From positions 124,001 through 188,000 of the forward strand of contig NZ_JADHDV010000004.1 in NCBI RefSeq assembly GCF_016820515.1: 64,000 nucleotides of DNA. The letters are read 5' to 3'. Positions 23,954 to 34,898 of the stretch are shown one piece after another; positions within the stretch are counted from its first letter, which is position 1, and each line of letters starts with the position of its first letter. This DNA is from Pseudoxanthomonas beigongshangi. GTDB lineage: Bacteria; Pseudomonadota; Gammaproteobacteria; Xanthomonadales; Xanthomonadaceae. Below the pieces are notes generated by a model. That model searched no databases. It was not told the DNA's origin and saw only the letters and a list, made by a program, of their open reading frames with translations. A program made the translations under genes and the position numbers.

Positions 23954-25147
23954 TTAGGGCAGGGCCAGGATTTTCTTGGCGTCCTCGGGCTTCTTCAGAC
24001 CCTTGTCCAGTGCGGACTTGGCGGCCTGCTTGGCCTCCGGGATCCGGTTTTCCTGCCACAGCACGCGCGCCAGGTTCAGGTAGGTTTCGCCGTTGGGCGA
24101 CTGCGGCGCGGCCTTCTTCCAGGCCTCGATGGCCTGCGGGATCTGCTCGGAGTAGTAGTAGGACTGGGCCAGCGCCAACTGGGTCTGGTAGTCGTCCTTC
24201 AGGACGCCTTTCTGCAGGCCTTCGTTGATGACGGCGATGACGTCCTTTTCGCGGCCGTCCATGTTCGCGTACATGCTGTACAGCTGGCGATACTCGCGAT
24301 CGTCGGTGAGCTGGCCGGAAGCGCGCAGCTTCTCCAGCACGCCGGCGGCCTGGTCGGTCTTGTCGGCCTGCAGGTAGACCGAGGCCAGGTTCATCTGCGC
24401 CTTCTTGTCGGTCGGGCTCTTGGCGGCCAGCTGTTCGGCGAGCTTGACGGCGGCGTCGTTCTGGCCGGCTTCGGCATAGCTGGCCATCAGGATCTGCAGC
24501 CATTCGTTCTTCGGTTCCGGCGAGCCTTCCACGGCCTGCTTCAGGAACGGAATCGCGTCGGCGTAGCGCTCGGCGCGATACAGGATGTTGCCCTTGACCA
24601 CCAGTTCCTCGGGCTTCTGCGACTTGGTCTCGGCGAAGAACTTGTCCATCGTCGCCAGCGCTTCGTTGAACTGGTCGTCCTGCATCTGCAGTTGGGCCAG
24701 GAAGAACATCGTCTGGTAGTGGTTGTTGTTGTCCAGGCCGTTGAACTCCAGGACCTTGTTCGCATAGTCCTTGGCCAGCTTGGCATCATCCTTGCCGTAG
24801 GCGGCCTGCGCACCGATCTGCGCGGCGACCGACTTGTCGTAGGCGTTGGCCTTGTCGCTGGCGATGATCTCGTTGACGAGCGTCATCGTCTCGTCTTCGT
24901 TGTTTTCCTTCTCGTAGGCCTTGAACAGCTTGTTGAGCTGGTTCTGCATCTTGGCCGACGCCTTTTCCTTCGGCTCCTGGCGGGTCGCTTCGGGATACCT
25001 GATTTCGACCTTTTCCTTCTTCTGCCGGCGCATCGAACTGCTGTCATCGCGGTTCATCTGGGCAACGGCATCGGCGGCAACCCCTGCGCCCAGCAGGCCG
25101 ATGATGGCGAAGGAAAGCAGGGCGTGTCTGGACTTGCGATGCAGCAT
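23954..25147 (-). CDS. Exported tetratricopeptide-repeat protein
   Basis: A 397-residue protein with a signal peptide (cut near AVAQ, about residue 30) and then helical TPR repeats through most of its length, for example YANKVLEFNGLDNNNHYQTMFFLAQLQMQDDQFNEAL and NILYRAERYADAIPFLKQAVEGSP. It ends GLKKPEDAKKILALP. It is probably a periplasmic scaffold. The ATG at 25147 follows GAGGTGA by five bases; a GTG three codons upstream is inside that ribosome-binding site and so is rejected. In Xanthomonads such a TPR gene is often found by the tonB locus, though no shared role is proven. Confidence 0.8.
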   Translation of the reverse strand: MLHRKSRHALLSFAIIGLLGAGVAADAVAQMNRDDSSSMRRQKKEKVEIRYPEATRQEPKEKASAKMQNQLNKLFKAYEKENNEDETMTLVNEIIASDKANAYDKSVAAQIGAQAAYGKDDAKLAKDYANKVLEFNGLDNNNHYQTMFFLAQLQMQDDQFNEALATMDKFFAETKSQKPEELVVKGNILYRAERYADAIPFLKQAVEGSPEPKNEWLQILMASYAEAGQNDAAVKLAEQLAAKSPTDKKAQMNLASVYLQADKTDQAAGVLEKLRASGQLTDDREYRQLYSMYANMDGREKDVIAVINEGLQKGVLKDDYQTQLALAQSYYYSEQIPQAIEAWKKAAPQSPNGETYLNLARVLWQENRIPEAKQAAKSALDKGLKKPEDAKKILALP

Positions 25148-25281
25148 GGGGGTCACCTCAAAGCGGACGGCAGAAGTCTATCGGGGGCGGTCGGATCCTT
25201 CCGGGGCCGGAAAAGCTATCAGAAACTTCGGTGAAACAGGTAAGGTTTTTGTTGCTGCAGGGCAGCAATACCCTGGCGTTC

Positions 25282-26088
25282 TCAGCCGCAGCGGGGGATG
25301 TTTCCGGCCTTGCGGGCGGCTTCATAGGTGGGGACCAGCGCCGGGGCATCGCGCTGGAGTTCGCGGATGCGGTTGGTCGGGTCCGGGTGGGTGGAGAGCC
25401 ACTGCGGCGGCCTTCCGCCGCCAGCGGCCATCATGTTTTCCCACAGATTGACCGCCTGGCGGGGGTCGAAGCCGGCCTGGGCCATCAGCCGCTGGCCGAC
25501 CACGTCCGCCTCGCTTTCCTGGGTGCGGGAATTGGGCAGCAGGATCAGGCCCTGCGCGCCCAGGCTGCCGAACTGGCTGACCGCATCCATGCCGGTCTGG
25601 CCGTATTTGGCGCCGGCCAGCGCGCCAAGGATGCTCAGGCCCGTCTGCGTGCCCATCTGGCGCGTGATGCGCTCCTCGTGGTGGCGACTGATGACATGGC
25701 CGATTTCATGCCCCAGCACCGCGGCGAGCTGGTCCTGGTTCCTGGCGACCGTGAAGATGCCGGTGTTCACCCCGACCTTGCCGCCCGGCAGGGCGAAGGC
25801 ATTGGGTTCCTTGTCGACGAATACCGCCGTTTCCCACGCAACCGAGCGCTGCGCGGGCGGCAGCTGGCGCACCAGCGCGTTGACCACGCAGGTGACATAG
25901 GCGTTCTGCTTCGCGTCGCGGTTGGCGGGTTCCTTGGCCTTGGTCTCGGCGAAGGCCTGGGCGCCCAGCTGATCCAGCTGCTGCTGCGAAATGCCGCCCA
26001 CCACCTGGGTGCGGCCGGTGGGCGAGGTGGTGGTGGCGCAGGCGACCAGCAAAGTCGCGACGGCGGCGGCGAGCAACCAGGGTTTCAT
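25282..26088 (-). CDS. M48-family metallopeptidase, lipoprotein
   Basis: A 268-residue zinc protease of the LoiP/BepA kind. The signal peptide ends in a lipobox (LLVACAT, cysteine 17), so it is anchored to a membrane lipid. The zinc site is HEIGH in LAAVLGHEIGHVISRHHEER (about residues 126-130), with the third ligand in the ESEAD of RTQESEADVVGQRLM. The region FALPGGKVGVNTGIF is typical. Such enzymes degrade or help to assemble misfolded outer-membrane proteins. It is 77 bases downstream of the CPBP protease gene on the same strand. Confidence 0.9.
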   Translation of the reverse strand: MKPWLLAAAVATLLVACATTTSPTGRTQVVGGISQQQLDQLGAQAFAETKAKEPANRDAKQNAYVTCVVNALVRQLPPAQRSVAWETAVFVDKEPNAFALPGGKVGVNTGIFTVARNQDQLAAVLGHEIGHVISRHHEERITRQMGTQTGLSILGALAGAKYGQTGMDAVSQFGSLGAQGLILLPNSRTQESEADVVGQRLMAQAGFDPRQAVNLWENMMAAGGGRPPQWLSTHPDPTNRIRELQRDAPALVPTYEAARKAGNIPRCG

Positions 26089-26164
26089 GGCAGTGCACTC
26101 CAGTGCGGAACCGCGTTTAGTGTCGGCAAGGCCGTCTTAACATTCCGTCAACCGGGCGCGGCGG

Positions 26165-26974
26165 TCAGCCACCGGCCAGCTGCATGGCCCCCAGGGCCAG
26201 GGCGTTGTTCAGCGCATGGGCGGCGATGGGCGCCCAGAGCGTGCCCGTGCGCCGATACAGCCAGGCGAAGGCCACGCCCATGCCGGCATAAACGACCAGC
26301 AGCAGTGTCGTGGCCGCCGCGCCGTTGCCGTTGAGTCCGGGCGCTTCGTGCGCGAGCGCGAAGGCGCAGCCACTGAGGATCATGCCCAGCACCGGATATC
26401 CGGCCTGCCACATGCCGCCGAACAGCACGCGCCGGAACAGCAGTTCCTCGTACAGCGGCGCCAGCAGCACCGCGAACGCCATCATGAAATAGGGATGGTG
26501 TTGGGAGAGGTCCTGGATCGGCGCCAGGTTGCTGGGATTCGGCGGCACCCCCATCCGTTCTCCCAGCCAGCTCGCCAGGCTGCTGGACAGGAACGTCAGC
26601 ACCGCCACGCCGACCACCGCGACCCAGGTGCCGGTCCGGCGCGCCGCCCATTGCGAATGCCGGCGTTCCTGCGCGCTGGCGGGACGTCGCCAGAAGTACA
26701 GCAGCAAGGCGGCGCTGCCCATCGAGAACAGCGCGATCAGGATCTGCACGACCGCGTCGGGCCTTTCGAGCGCGGCCGTGATTTCAGCTTGCTCGGCGCC
26801 CGCGGCAGCCAACTGGATGGCACGCGCGACGCCCCAGAGAACGCCGGCGCCCAGCATCAGCACGACGGTGATGACGAGCGCCAGCGCGGTGTCGGCGCAG
26901 AAGCCGGCAAGGGCCGAACGCAGCGGCCGCAATGGCGGCGGCGAAGACAGCCCTGTTTCCGGCGCGTCCGGCAT
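26165..26974 (-). CDS. CPBP-family intramembrane metalloprotease
   Basis: A 269-residue integral membrane protein with about seven hydrophobic segments. The CPBP (ABI/Rce1-like) motifs are present: APLYEELLFRRVLFGGM with the paired catalytic glutamates, SGCAFALAHE with its histidine, and PIAAHALNNALALG near the C-terminus. These proteins cleave peptides within membranes. It starts four bases after the gyrB stop and so is probably in the gyrB transcript. Substrate is unknown. Confidence 0.85.
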   Translation of the reverse strand: MPDAPETGLSSPPPLRPLRSALAGFCADTALALVITVVLMLGAGVLWGVARAIQLAAAGAEQAEITAALERPDAVVQILIALFSMGSAALLLYFWRRPASAQERRHSQWAARRTGTWVAVVGVAVLTFLSSSLASWLGERMGVPPNPSNLAPIQDLSQHHPYFMMAFAVLLAPLYEELLFRRVLFGGMWQAGYPVLGMILSGCAFALAHEAPGLNGNGAAATTLLLVVYAGMGVAFAWLYRRTGTLWAPIAAHALNNALALGAMQLAGG

Positions 26975-26978
26975 CGGA

Positions 26979-29480
<2,502 letters not shown>

Positions 29481-29500
29481 CTATAGGGATACGAAGCGAA

Positions 29501-29506
29501 ATTATA
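29501..29506 (-). promoter_or_regulatory. gyrB: gyrB promoter -10 element
   Basis: The minus-strand sequence TATAAT is exact and lies about 84 bases before the gyrB start, in the recF-gyrB gap. No good -35 hexamer is at the expected distance, so the promoter may depend on supercoiling or an activator. This suits the known behaviour of gyrase promoters, but that is inferred. Confidence 0.55.
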
Positions 29507-29542
29507 GCACCCCGGCGGACCCGGCCCCGCCGCGCGGCGGCG

Positions 29543-30628
29543 TCAGACAGGGGACAGCCGGCCGTGTTCCACGTGGAACCGGGTTGGGTTGACGCCTATT
29601 TCCTCCAACGCGGCTGGAGGCTCGGTGCCGGTGATGAAGATCTGGGCACCACTGCCCAGCAGGCGTTCCAGCACGCGGCGTTGGTGTCCGCGGTCCAGTT
29701 CGGAAGCCAGGTCGTCCAGGGCGATCACCGGCCACTCGCCGCGCCGCGCCGCATAGTCCTCGGCCTGGGTGAGCAGGCAGGCCAGCGCGGTGAGCTTGGC
29801 CTGGCCGCGCGAAAGCGCTTCCCTGGCGGGGCAGGCGGCATAGTCCACCCGCCAGTCGGCGCGATGCGGCCCCACGGAGGTATGGCCGGCCGCGCGATCC
29901 CGGTCCCTGGCCAGCAGCAGGGCATCGGCCAGGGACAGTTCGTGTCGGCGCCAGCCGGGTTGGAACTCCAGGGTGGCCCGGCCCAGCCCGGGGACCAATT
30001 CGGCCGCCACCCGGCTCAGGCGAGGTTGCAGCTGCTCCAGATATCCGAGCCGCCGCTGGGTCAGCGGTTCACCGGATTCGGCCAGCTCATGGTCCCAGGC
30101 GTCCAGCTGGGCGCCGCCGATTCCGGATTTGAGCAGGGCATTGCGCTGCTTCAGGGCGCGGGCATAGCGGCGCCACAGTCCCAGGAAGTCCTGTTCCACG
30201 TGGAACAAGCCCCAATCGACGAAGCGCCGGCGGGGCTCCCCGCCCCCGGTGACCAGGGCATGGCTGCCAGGTTCGAAGCTCACCACGGCCAATGCCGCGC
30301 AAAGCTCGCCCAGCTGGCCGACCGTCTCGCCATCCAGCCGGCCGGTCCAGACCTGGCCGCTGTGGCGCAGGCCGGCGCGGCGCGGCCGGACGGCCGTGGC
30401 TTCCTCCCACTCCACGAAAATCTCGACCGCCTCGCTTCCCGTCCGTACCAACCCGTCCCGGACCCGGCCGCGAAAGCTCCGGCCATAGGCCATCACGTGC
30501 AACGCCTCCAGCAGGCTGGTCTTGCCCGCACCGTTGTCCCCGGTCACCAGGTTCAGGCCCGGGCCCGGCTGCAGGCTGGCCTGCTCGAACCGACGCAGCC
30601 CTGCCACCGTCAATCGGGTCACATGCAC
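29543..30628 (-). CDS. recF: DNA replication and repair protein RecF
   Basis: A 361-residue SMC-like ATPase that loads RecA at gaps with RecO and RecR. Walker A is LVTGDNGAGKTSLLEALHVM (near residue 30), the signature region is ALSRGQAKLTALACLL, and Walker B is WPVIALDDLASELD. The start is a GTG at 30628, because the Xanthomonas protein begins MHVxRL and this one VHVTRL. Two parS-like palindromes are written within the frame, at residues about 141-146 and 350-355; both encode FHVE. Confidence 0.95.
   Translation of the reverse strand: MHVTRLTVAGLRRFEQASLQPGPGLNLVTGDNGAGKTSLLEALHVMAYGRSFRGRVRDGLVRTGSEAVEIFVEWEEATAVRPRRAGLRHSGQVWTGRLDGETVGQLGELCAALAVVSFEPGSHALVTGGGEPRRRFVDWGLFHVEQDFLGLWRRYARALKQRNALLKSGIGGAQLDAWDHELAESGEPLTQRRLGYLEQLQPRLSRVAAELVPGLGRATLEFQPGWRRHELSLADALLLARDRDRAAGHTSVGPHRADWRVDYAACPAREALSRGQAKLTALACLLTQAEDYAARRGEWPVIALDDLASELDRGHQRRVLERLLGSGAQIFITGTEPPAALEEIGVNPTRFHVEHGRLSPV
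29565..29580. promoter_or_regulatory. parS-like site 1 (3' end of recF)
   Basis: TGTTCCACGTGGAACC: a 14-base palindrome of the parS class recognised by chromosomal ParB (consensus TGTTNCACGTGNAACA), with one end base changed. It lies inside recF, 22 bases before the stop. Confidence 0.8.
30192..30207. promoter_or_regulatory. parS-like site 2 (inside recF)
   Basis: TGTTCCACGTGGAACA: a perfect 16-base palindrome equal to the parS form used by Pseudomonas relatives. It lies in the middle of recF and encodes LFHVEQ. Confidence 0.85.
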
Positions 30629-30782
30629 AGGGACACCGCTCCGGCCGGACGGGGGCTGGAAACAGGGAACGAAAACCAGGAAGCCGCCGGTGTTGGCGGA
30701 AAGGTGCGGGAGGGCATGCAGGGATCTTACCGGGATCCGGCGCCCCCGATTCCGGGCGGATGCGCAATGGGCGGCCATCGCA

Positions 30783-31154
30783 TCAGGGCCAGACATGCGC
30801 GCTCCGGTTGAATCCACCTCGGTAGGGCTTGCCCACGCAGAAGCGGTGCCCACTGGGCGCCTGCATGACCACCCATTCGGCCTGCCGGCTGACCAGGACC
30901 GCCCCCAACTGTCCCAGCCGACGGACTTCCAGCGGGATCGAATCCGTCTCCAGGTCCAGATGGACGCGGGGGGCATGGCGGACCTGCTGGAGAATGACCC
31001 GCACGTCGTCCGCCGGCGTCCGCAGCCGGATGAAACGGCCTTCCCAATCCCCCGGCAGAGCCAGGCCGAGCGTGGCACTCCAGAACTCCGCCGCAGCTGG
31101 GAGATCGTCTGTCCGGCAATCGATGACGAGATTGCCAAGCCTGCTCCGGTGCAT
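30783..31154 (-). CDS. VOC-family protein inserted between dnaN and recF
   Basis: A 123-residue single VOC module: RLGNLVIDCRTDDLPAAAEFWSATLGLALPG at the start, HAPRVHLDLETDSIPLEVRRLGQLGA in the middle (with the histidine used for metal in this group) and FCVGKPYRGG near the end. It lies in the place where dnaN and recF are usually adjacent, after the dnaN terminator. It has no strong ribosome-binding site but normal codon use. It may be a recent insertion into the origin operon. Function is unknown. Confidence 0.8.
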   Translation of the reverse strand: MHRSRLGNLVIDCRTDDLPAAAEFWSATLGLALPGDWEGRFIRLRTPADDVRVILQQVRHAPRVHLDLETDSIPLEVRRLGQLGAVLVSRQAEWVVMQAPSGHRFCVGKPYRGGFNRSAHVWP

Positions 31155-31231
31155 GGTGGCCTCCGCTGGACTCTGGAATCGACACCGTAGCGCCCTGGGC
31201 TCCCAGGGAATGTCGACGGGACTCCACAACG

Positions 31232-31256
31232 AAAACGCCCGGCATCAAGCCGGGCG
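31232..31256 (-). terminator. Terminator after dnaN
   Basis: On the minus strand, CGCCCGGC pairs with GCCGGGCG around a five-base loop and is followed by TTTTCGTT. The stem is strong but the T run is short, so termination is likely partial. It lies between the parS site downstream of dnaN and the inserted VOC gene. Confidence 0.65.
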
Positions 31257-31263
31257 CTGTTCG

Positions 31264-31279
31264 TGTTCCACGTGAAACA
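31264..31279. promoter_or_regulatory. parS-like site 3 (just after dnaN)
   Basis: TGTTCCACGTGAAACA: 15 of 16 bases match the general parS consensus TGTTTCACGTGAAACA. It lies between the dnaN stop (31285) and its terminator. It is the closest of the three sites to oriC, about 1.1 kb away. Confidence 0.85.
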
Positions 31280-31284
31280 AGATG

Positions 31285-32385
31285 TCAGAGGCGCAGCGGC
31301 ATGACCACGTGGCGGGACTTCTCGCTGCTGGCTTCACGCACCAGGGCGGAGGAATTGGCGTCTCGCAGCTGGATGACGACCTGCTCGTCGCGCAGCGCGC
31401 TGAGCGCATCCAGCAGATAGTTGACGTTGAAGCCGATGGCCAGTCCGTCCACCTTGGTGTCGGCTTCGATTTCTTCCTGGGCTTCTTCCTGTTCCGGGTT
31501 GTGCGCGCTGATCTTCAGCTGGCCGGGCGAAACTTCCACCCGCACGCCGCGGTACTTTTCGTTGGACAGGATCGCCGCGCGTTGCAGCGCCGCGCGCAGG
31601 ACTTCGCGATCCAGCAGAACCTCGCGATCCGCGCCAATCGGAATCACCGCGGCATAGTCCGGAAAACGGCCATCGATCAGCTTGGACGTGAAGGTGACAT
31701 CGTCCCGCTTGACCCGGATGTGGCTGCGACCGACTTCCAGTTCCAGCGCCCGATCACCGCCTTCCAGCAGGCGCTGCAGCTCGGTCACGCCCTTGCGCGG
31801 CACGATGATCTGGCGCTTGGACAGCGGCGAGCCTTCCAGTTGCGCTTCGCACAGGGCCAGGCGATGGCCGTCGGTGGCCACGCAGCGCAGGGTGCGGTCG
31901 GCCAGGTCGAACAGCAGGCCGTTGAGGTAATAGCGCACGTCCTGCTGCGCCATCGCGAACGCGGTGCGCTCGATCAGTTCCTTCAGGGTCGCCTCTGGCA
32001 CGTCCACGCGCTCGGTCGCCTCGACTTCATCCACCGACGGGAAGTCGTTGGCGGGCAGGGTGGCAAGGGTGAAACGGCTGCGCCCGGCTTGCACGGTGAC
32101 CTTGTCCGCCGATTGGCTGACGGTGACCTTGCTGCCATCGGGCAGGGCACGCACGATTTCAAACAACTTGCGCGCGGGGATCGTGGTTTCGCCGTCCTGC
32201 GCGTCCTCGACCGCGCTGCGCGCAATCATTTCCACTTCCAGATCGGTGCCGGTCAGCGACAGCTGCCCGTTCTGCACCTGCACCAGGAAGTTCGCCAGGA
32301 CCGGCAGGGTCTGCCGCCGTTCGACCACATTGACCACCTGGGCCAACGGCTTGAGGAATGCTTCGCGCTGAAGGCTGAAACGCAT
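31285..32385 (-). CDS. dnaN: DNA polymerase III beta sliding clamp
   Basis: A 366-residue clamp that holds polymerase III on DNA. The three-domain structure is seen from MRFSLQREAFLKPLAQVVNVVERRQTLPVLANFLVQV, through VDVPEATLKELIERTAFAMAQQDVRYYLNGLLFDL, to the C-terminal VNYLLDALSALRDEQVVIQL and the final HVVMPLRL, which forms the peptide-binding cleft. Length is standard. It follows dnaA on the same strand across the candidate oriC. Confidence 0.97.
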   Translation of the reverse strand: MRFSLQREAFLKPLAQVVNVVERRQTLPVLANFLVQVQNGQLSLTGTDLEVEMIARSAVEDAQDGETTIPARKLFEIVRALPDGSKVTVSQSADKVTVQAGRSRFTLATLPANDFPSVDEVEATERVDVPEATLKELIERTAFAMAQQDVRYYLNGLLFDLADRTLRCVATDGHRLALCEAQLEGSPLSKRQIIVPRKGVTELQRLLEGGDRALELEVGRSHIRVKRDDVTFTSKLIDGRFPDYAAVIPIGADREVLLDREVLRAALQRAAILSNEKYRGVRVEVSPGQLKISAHNPEQEEAQEEIEADTKVDGLAIGFNVNYLLDALSALRDEQVVIQLRDANSSALVREASSEKSRHVVMPLRL

Positions 32386-32615
32386 GTCGGTGGGTGCCCC
32401 TTGTGCCTTGTGCTTCTAAAAAGAAGGAAAGATCTTAAAAACTGGTGGTGATGGTTTCGCCGATTTCAGTGGGGAACCATCACAAACATTTGAATCACAA
32501 CGATTTTCCGACAGATCCAACCCCGTGGACAAGCCCCTCGGGAAGGGCACTGAAACCTGTGGATAAATTTTGGCGGAAATTCCAGCCACAGTTTGTCCAC
32601 AAGGGAGCAGGCCGC
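32386..32615. other. oriC: Candidate chromosomal replication origin (oriC)
   Basis: This 230-base gap between dnaN and dnaA is clearly richer in A+T than its surroundings. DnaA boxes: CGTGGACAA at 32524-32532, TGTGGATAA (perfect consensus on the minus strand) at 32558-32566, and TTGTCCACA at 32593-32601. Their starts are 34 and 35 bases apart, and the last is in the opposite orientation. AT-rich stretches at 32414-32442 and 32476-32518 could be the unwinding element. In Xanthomonas the origin is in this same gap. The dnaN promoter must also lie here. Confidence 0.8.
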
Positions 32616-33944
32616 TTACTCACTGAGTTTACGGATCAACTTATCCCAATCCTCGCGGAGTTTGCCATCGGTCTCCATCAGGCTCCGGATCTGGCGGCAG
32701 GCATGCAGCACGGTGGTGTGGTCGCGGCCGGCGAACGCGTCGCCGATTTCCGGCAGGCTGTGCTCGGTGAGTTCCTTGGCCAGCGCCATCGCGACCTGTC
32801 GCGGCCGCGCCAGCGAGCGCGTGCGGCGCTTGGACAGCAGATCCTTGATCTGCAGTCCGTAGTAGTCGGCGACCGTTTTCTGGATGTTGGGGATGCTGAT
32901 CGCCTGCTGCTGCGCGCGCAGCAGATCGCGCAGGGTTTCCTGGGCGAATTCTGGAGTGATCGCGCGCCCGGTGAAGTTGGCGCGCGCGGCCAGGGTGTTG
33001 AGCGCACCTTCCAGATCGCGCACGTTGCTGCGCATCTTCTTGGCCAGCAGGAACGCGACCTCGTCGGGAATCTCGGCGCCGCGATCGCGCGCCTTGGCCA
33101 GCACGATCGCCGCGCGCGTCTCGAAATCCGGCGGTTCGATCGCCACCGACAGGCCCCAGGCCAGGCGCGATTTCAATCGTGGCTCGAGCCCTTCCACTTC
33201 GCGCGGATAGCGATCGCAGGTCAGGATGATCTGCTGGCGGCTGTCGAACAGCGCGTTGAAGGTGTGGAAGAACTCTTCCTGGGTGCGGTCCTTGCCGGCG
33301 AAGAACTGGATGTCGTCAATCAACAGCGCGTCGACCTGCTGGAAGCGGCGCTTGAACTGATCCATCGATTTCTCGATCAGCGCCTTGGTCATCGCGCTGA
33401 AGAACTGTTCCGAGCGCAGGTAGAGCACGCGCGCGTTCGGGTTCTGCCGACGCATCTCGTTGCCGGCGGCGAACATCAGGTGGGTCTTGCCCAGGCCGGT
33501 GCCGCCGTACAGCAGCAACGGGTTGTGGGCGCGGTCACCCGGCTTCTGCGCCGCCTGCCAGGCCGCGGCGCGGCCCAGCTGGTTGCTGCGGCCTTCGACG
33601 AAATTGTCGAAGGTGTAATGGGTATCCAGGTTGCCGGCATAGGGCTCGGCCGAGGCCACGGCCGGCATTCCCTGGCCGGGGGCGGCCGGCCTGGCCGGTT
33701 CCGGCGCGCGGGCGCGCGAGCCGATCTCCAGCGAAACCTCGGCGTGGCCGGCGAAATAGTCCAGCAGCTCCCGGATCCGGTCCAGGTAACGCTCGCGCAC
33801 CTGTTCCACGATGAAGGCGTTCGGCGCGTACAGGACCACCGCATCGCTGCGCTGTTCGGCCTGCAGCGGCTTCAACCAGGTGTGTACATCCTCTGCCGGA
33901 AATTCGGCTTCCAGGCGTTCAAGGCAGCGGGGCCAGGCATCCAT
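32616..33944 (-). CDS. dnaA: Chromosomal replication initiator protein DnaA
   Basis: A 442-residue initiator. Domain I is [28 protein letters not shown]; a proline-rich linker (about residues 85-110) leads to the AAA+ domain with Walker [19 protein letters not shown], Walker [26 protein letters not shown], and the sensor II region. Domain IV binds DnaA boxes: [47 protein letters not shown]. The ATG at 33944 matches Xanthomonas DnaA, though the ribosome-binding site is weak. It is divergent from rpmH. Confidence 0.97.
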   Translation of the reverse strand: MDAWPRCLERLEAEFPAEDVHTWLKPLQAEQRSDAVVLYAPNAFIVEQVRERYLDRIRELLDYFAGHAEVSLEIGSRARAPEPARPAAPGQGMPAVASAEPYAGNLDTHYTFDNFVEGRSNQLGRAAAWQAAQKPGDRAHNPLLLYGGTGLGKTHLMFAAGNEMRRQNPNARVLYLRSEQFFSAMTKALIEKSMDQFKRRFQQVDALLIDDIQFFAGKDRTQEEFFHTFNALFDSRQQIILTCDRYPREVEGLEPRLKSRLAWGLSVAIEPPDFETRAAIVLAKARDRGAEIPDEVAFLLAKKMRSNVRDLEGALNTLAARANFTGRAITPEFAQETLRDLLRAQQQAISIPNIQKTVADYYGLQIKDLLSKRRTRSLARPRQVAMALAKELTEHSLPEIGDAFAGRDHTTVLHACRQIRSLMETDGKLREDWDKLIRKLSE

Positions 33945-34161
33945 CGCGTGAAACAACTCGTTCTTGATAAGGTGTGGAAAACACGGCGTCCGCGCCACGC
34001 GATTGCATGGACGGGAGCCTGTAAAGAAGGGGTCGGCCAGACTACCACCGCCATCCGGCCGCGCCAATGGTTCCTGTGCATAAGATGTGGATGAATGGAC
34101 CGGCGGCGATCCCTTCCGGCGCGGGGCCTTGCGCAGCCCATTTCGATCTTCTTCGCCGGTG
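33945..34161. promoter_or_regulatory. dnaA upstream region with DnaA-box-like sites
   Basis: Between dnaA and the rpmH promoter are TGTGGAAAA at 33973-33981, TGTGCATAA at 34075-34083 (the reverse complement TTATGCACA fits TTATNCACA) and TGTGGATGA at 34086-34094. These probably let DnaA repress its own promoter. No strong -10 for dnaA was recognised. The region could also be a second origin module, as in bipartite oriC regions. Confidence 0.5.
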
Positions 34162-34189
34162 TTGACCGTAACCGGCGGATACCTATAGA
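34162..34189 (+). promoter_or_regulatory. rpmH: rpmH promoter
   Basis: TTGACC at 34162-34167 and TATAGA at 34184-34189 with a 16-base spacer make a good sigma-70 promoter, about 41 bases before the rpmH start. It drives the rpmH-rnpA-yidC group. Confidence 0.75.
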
Positions 34190-34230
34190 ATTTCCGGTTC
34201 TTTCCATCCGCAAACCCGCACGAGGGCCCC

Positions 34231-34371
34231 ATGGCCACCAAGCGCACTTACCAACCCAGCAATCTCAAGCGCAAGCGCGACCACGGTTTCCGTGCCCGCA
34301 TGAAGACCGCCGACGGCCGCAAGATCCTGTCGCGTCGCCGCGCCAAGGGCCGCAAGCGCCTGACCGCCTGA
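34231..34371 (+). CDS. rpmH: 50S ribosomal protein L34
   Basis: A 46-residue, strongly basic ribosomal protein: [20 protein letters not shown], then [26 protein letters not shown]. All conserved residues of L34 are present, and the length is standard. It is the first gene to the right of oriC, in its usual bacterial place, with a clear promoter upstream and rnpA downstream. Confidence 0.98.
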   Translation: MATKRTYQPSNLKRKRDHGFRARMKTADGRKILSRRRAKGRKRLTA

Positions 34372-34426
34372 TGGCTTTGCCGCAATTCGCGGCCGAGACA
34401 TCAATCATGCGATGCCCTTGCCAGGA

Positions 34427-34448
34427 GCCCGCACTGAACGGTGCGGGC
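34427..34448 (+). terminator. Hairpin between rpmH and rnpA
   Basis: GCCCGCAC and GTGCGGGC pair exactly around a TGAACG loop, followed by TTCTTGCT. It is 55 bases after rpmH and ends 11 bases before rnpA. It looks like a partial terminator that would lower rnpA expression relative to the abundant L34 message; it could also hide the rnpA ribosome-binding site. Confidence 0.6.
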
Positions 34449-34459
34449 TTCTTGCTGTC

Positions 34460-34885
34460 ATGAGCGCAGCATTTCCACGCCACGCCCGGGTCCGCACGGG
34501 CGCGGAGTATGCGCGCGTGTTCGAGCAGTCACGCCGCACTTCGGATCCGTTGCTGAGCCTGCACTGGCTGGCCGGCGAGCAGCCGGCCCGGCTGGGCATG
34601 GCCGTTTCCCGCAAGGTCGATCGCCGCGCGGTGGGCCGCAACCGGATCAAGCGCCAGCTGCGCGAACAGTTCCGCAGCCTGCGTTCGCAGCTGCCCGGCG
34701 GCGACTATGTCGTGGTTGCGCGACCGCCGGCCGCCGCCGCCAGCAATGCGCAGCTGCGCGCGACCTTCCTCCGCGTGCTGACCCGCGCCGGCGCATTGCC
34801 GCCGCCAGCGACGGTAGGCACAATGCCGGCGGCCTTGAATTCCCCCTCTTCTCCCTCCACGACACCGGAACCCGACGCCGGTTGA
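34460..34885 (+). CDS. rnpA: Ribonuclease P protein component
   Basis: A 141-residue protein subunit of RNase P, which trims the 5' leader of tRNA precursors. The family's RNA-binding motif is [27 protein letters not shown] (the RNR signature), with [26 protein letters not shown] afterwards. The last 25 residues (proline- and serine-rich) are an extension not found in E. coli. The ATG at 34460 gives the expected N-terminus. It is 13 bases before yidC; no yidD gene is between them. Confidence 0.93.
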   Translation: MSAAFPRHARVRTGAEYARVFEQSRRTSDPLLSLHWLAGEQPARLGMAVSRKVDRRAVGRNRIKRQLREQFRSLRSQLPGGDYVVVARPPAAAASNAQLRATFLRVLTRAGALPPPATVGTMPAALNSPSSPSTTPEPDAG

Positions 34886-34898
34886 GATTGCCTGTCCG

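Noticed and set aside
34372-34459. yidD between rnpA and yidC or near rpmH
   Set aside because: The rnpA-yidC gap is only 13 bases and no YidD-like frame was found in either gap.
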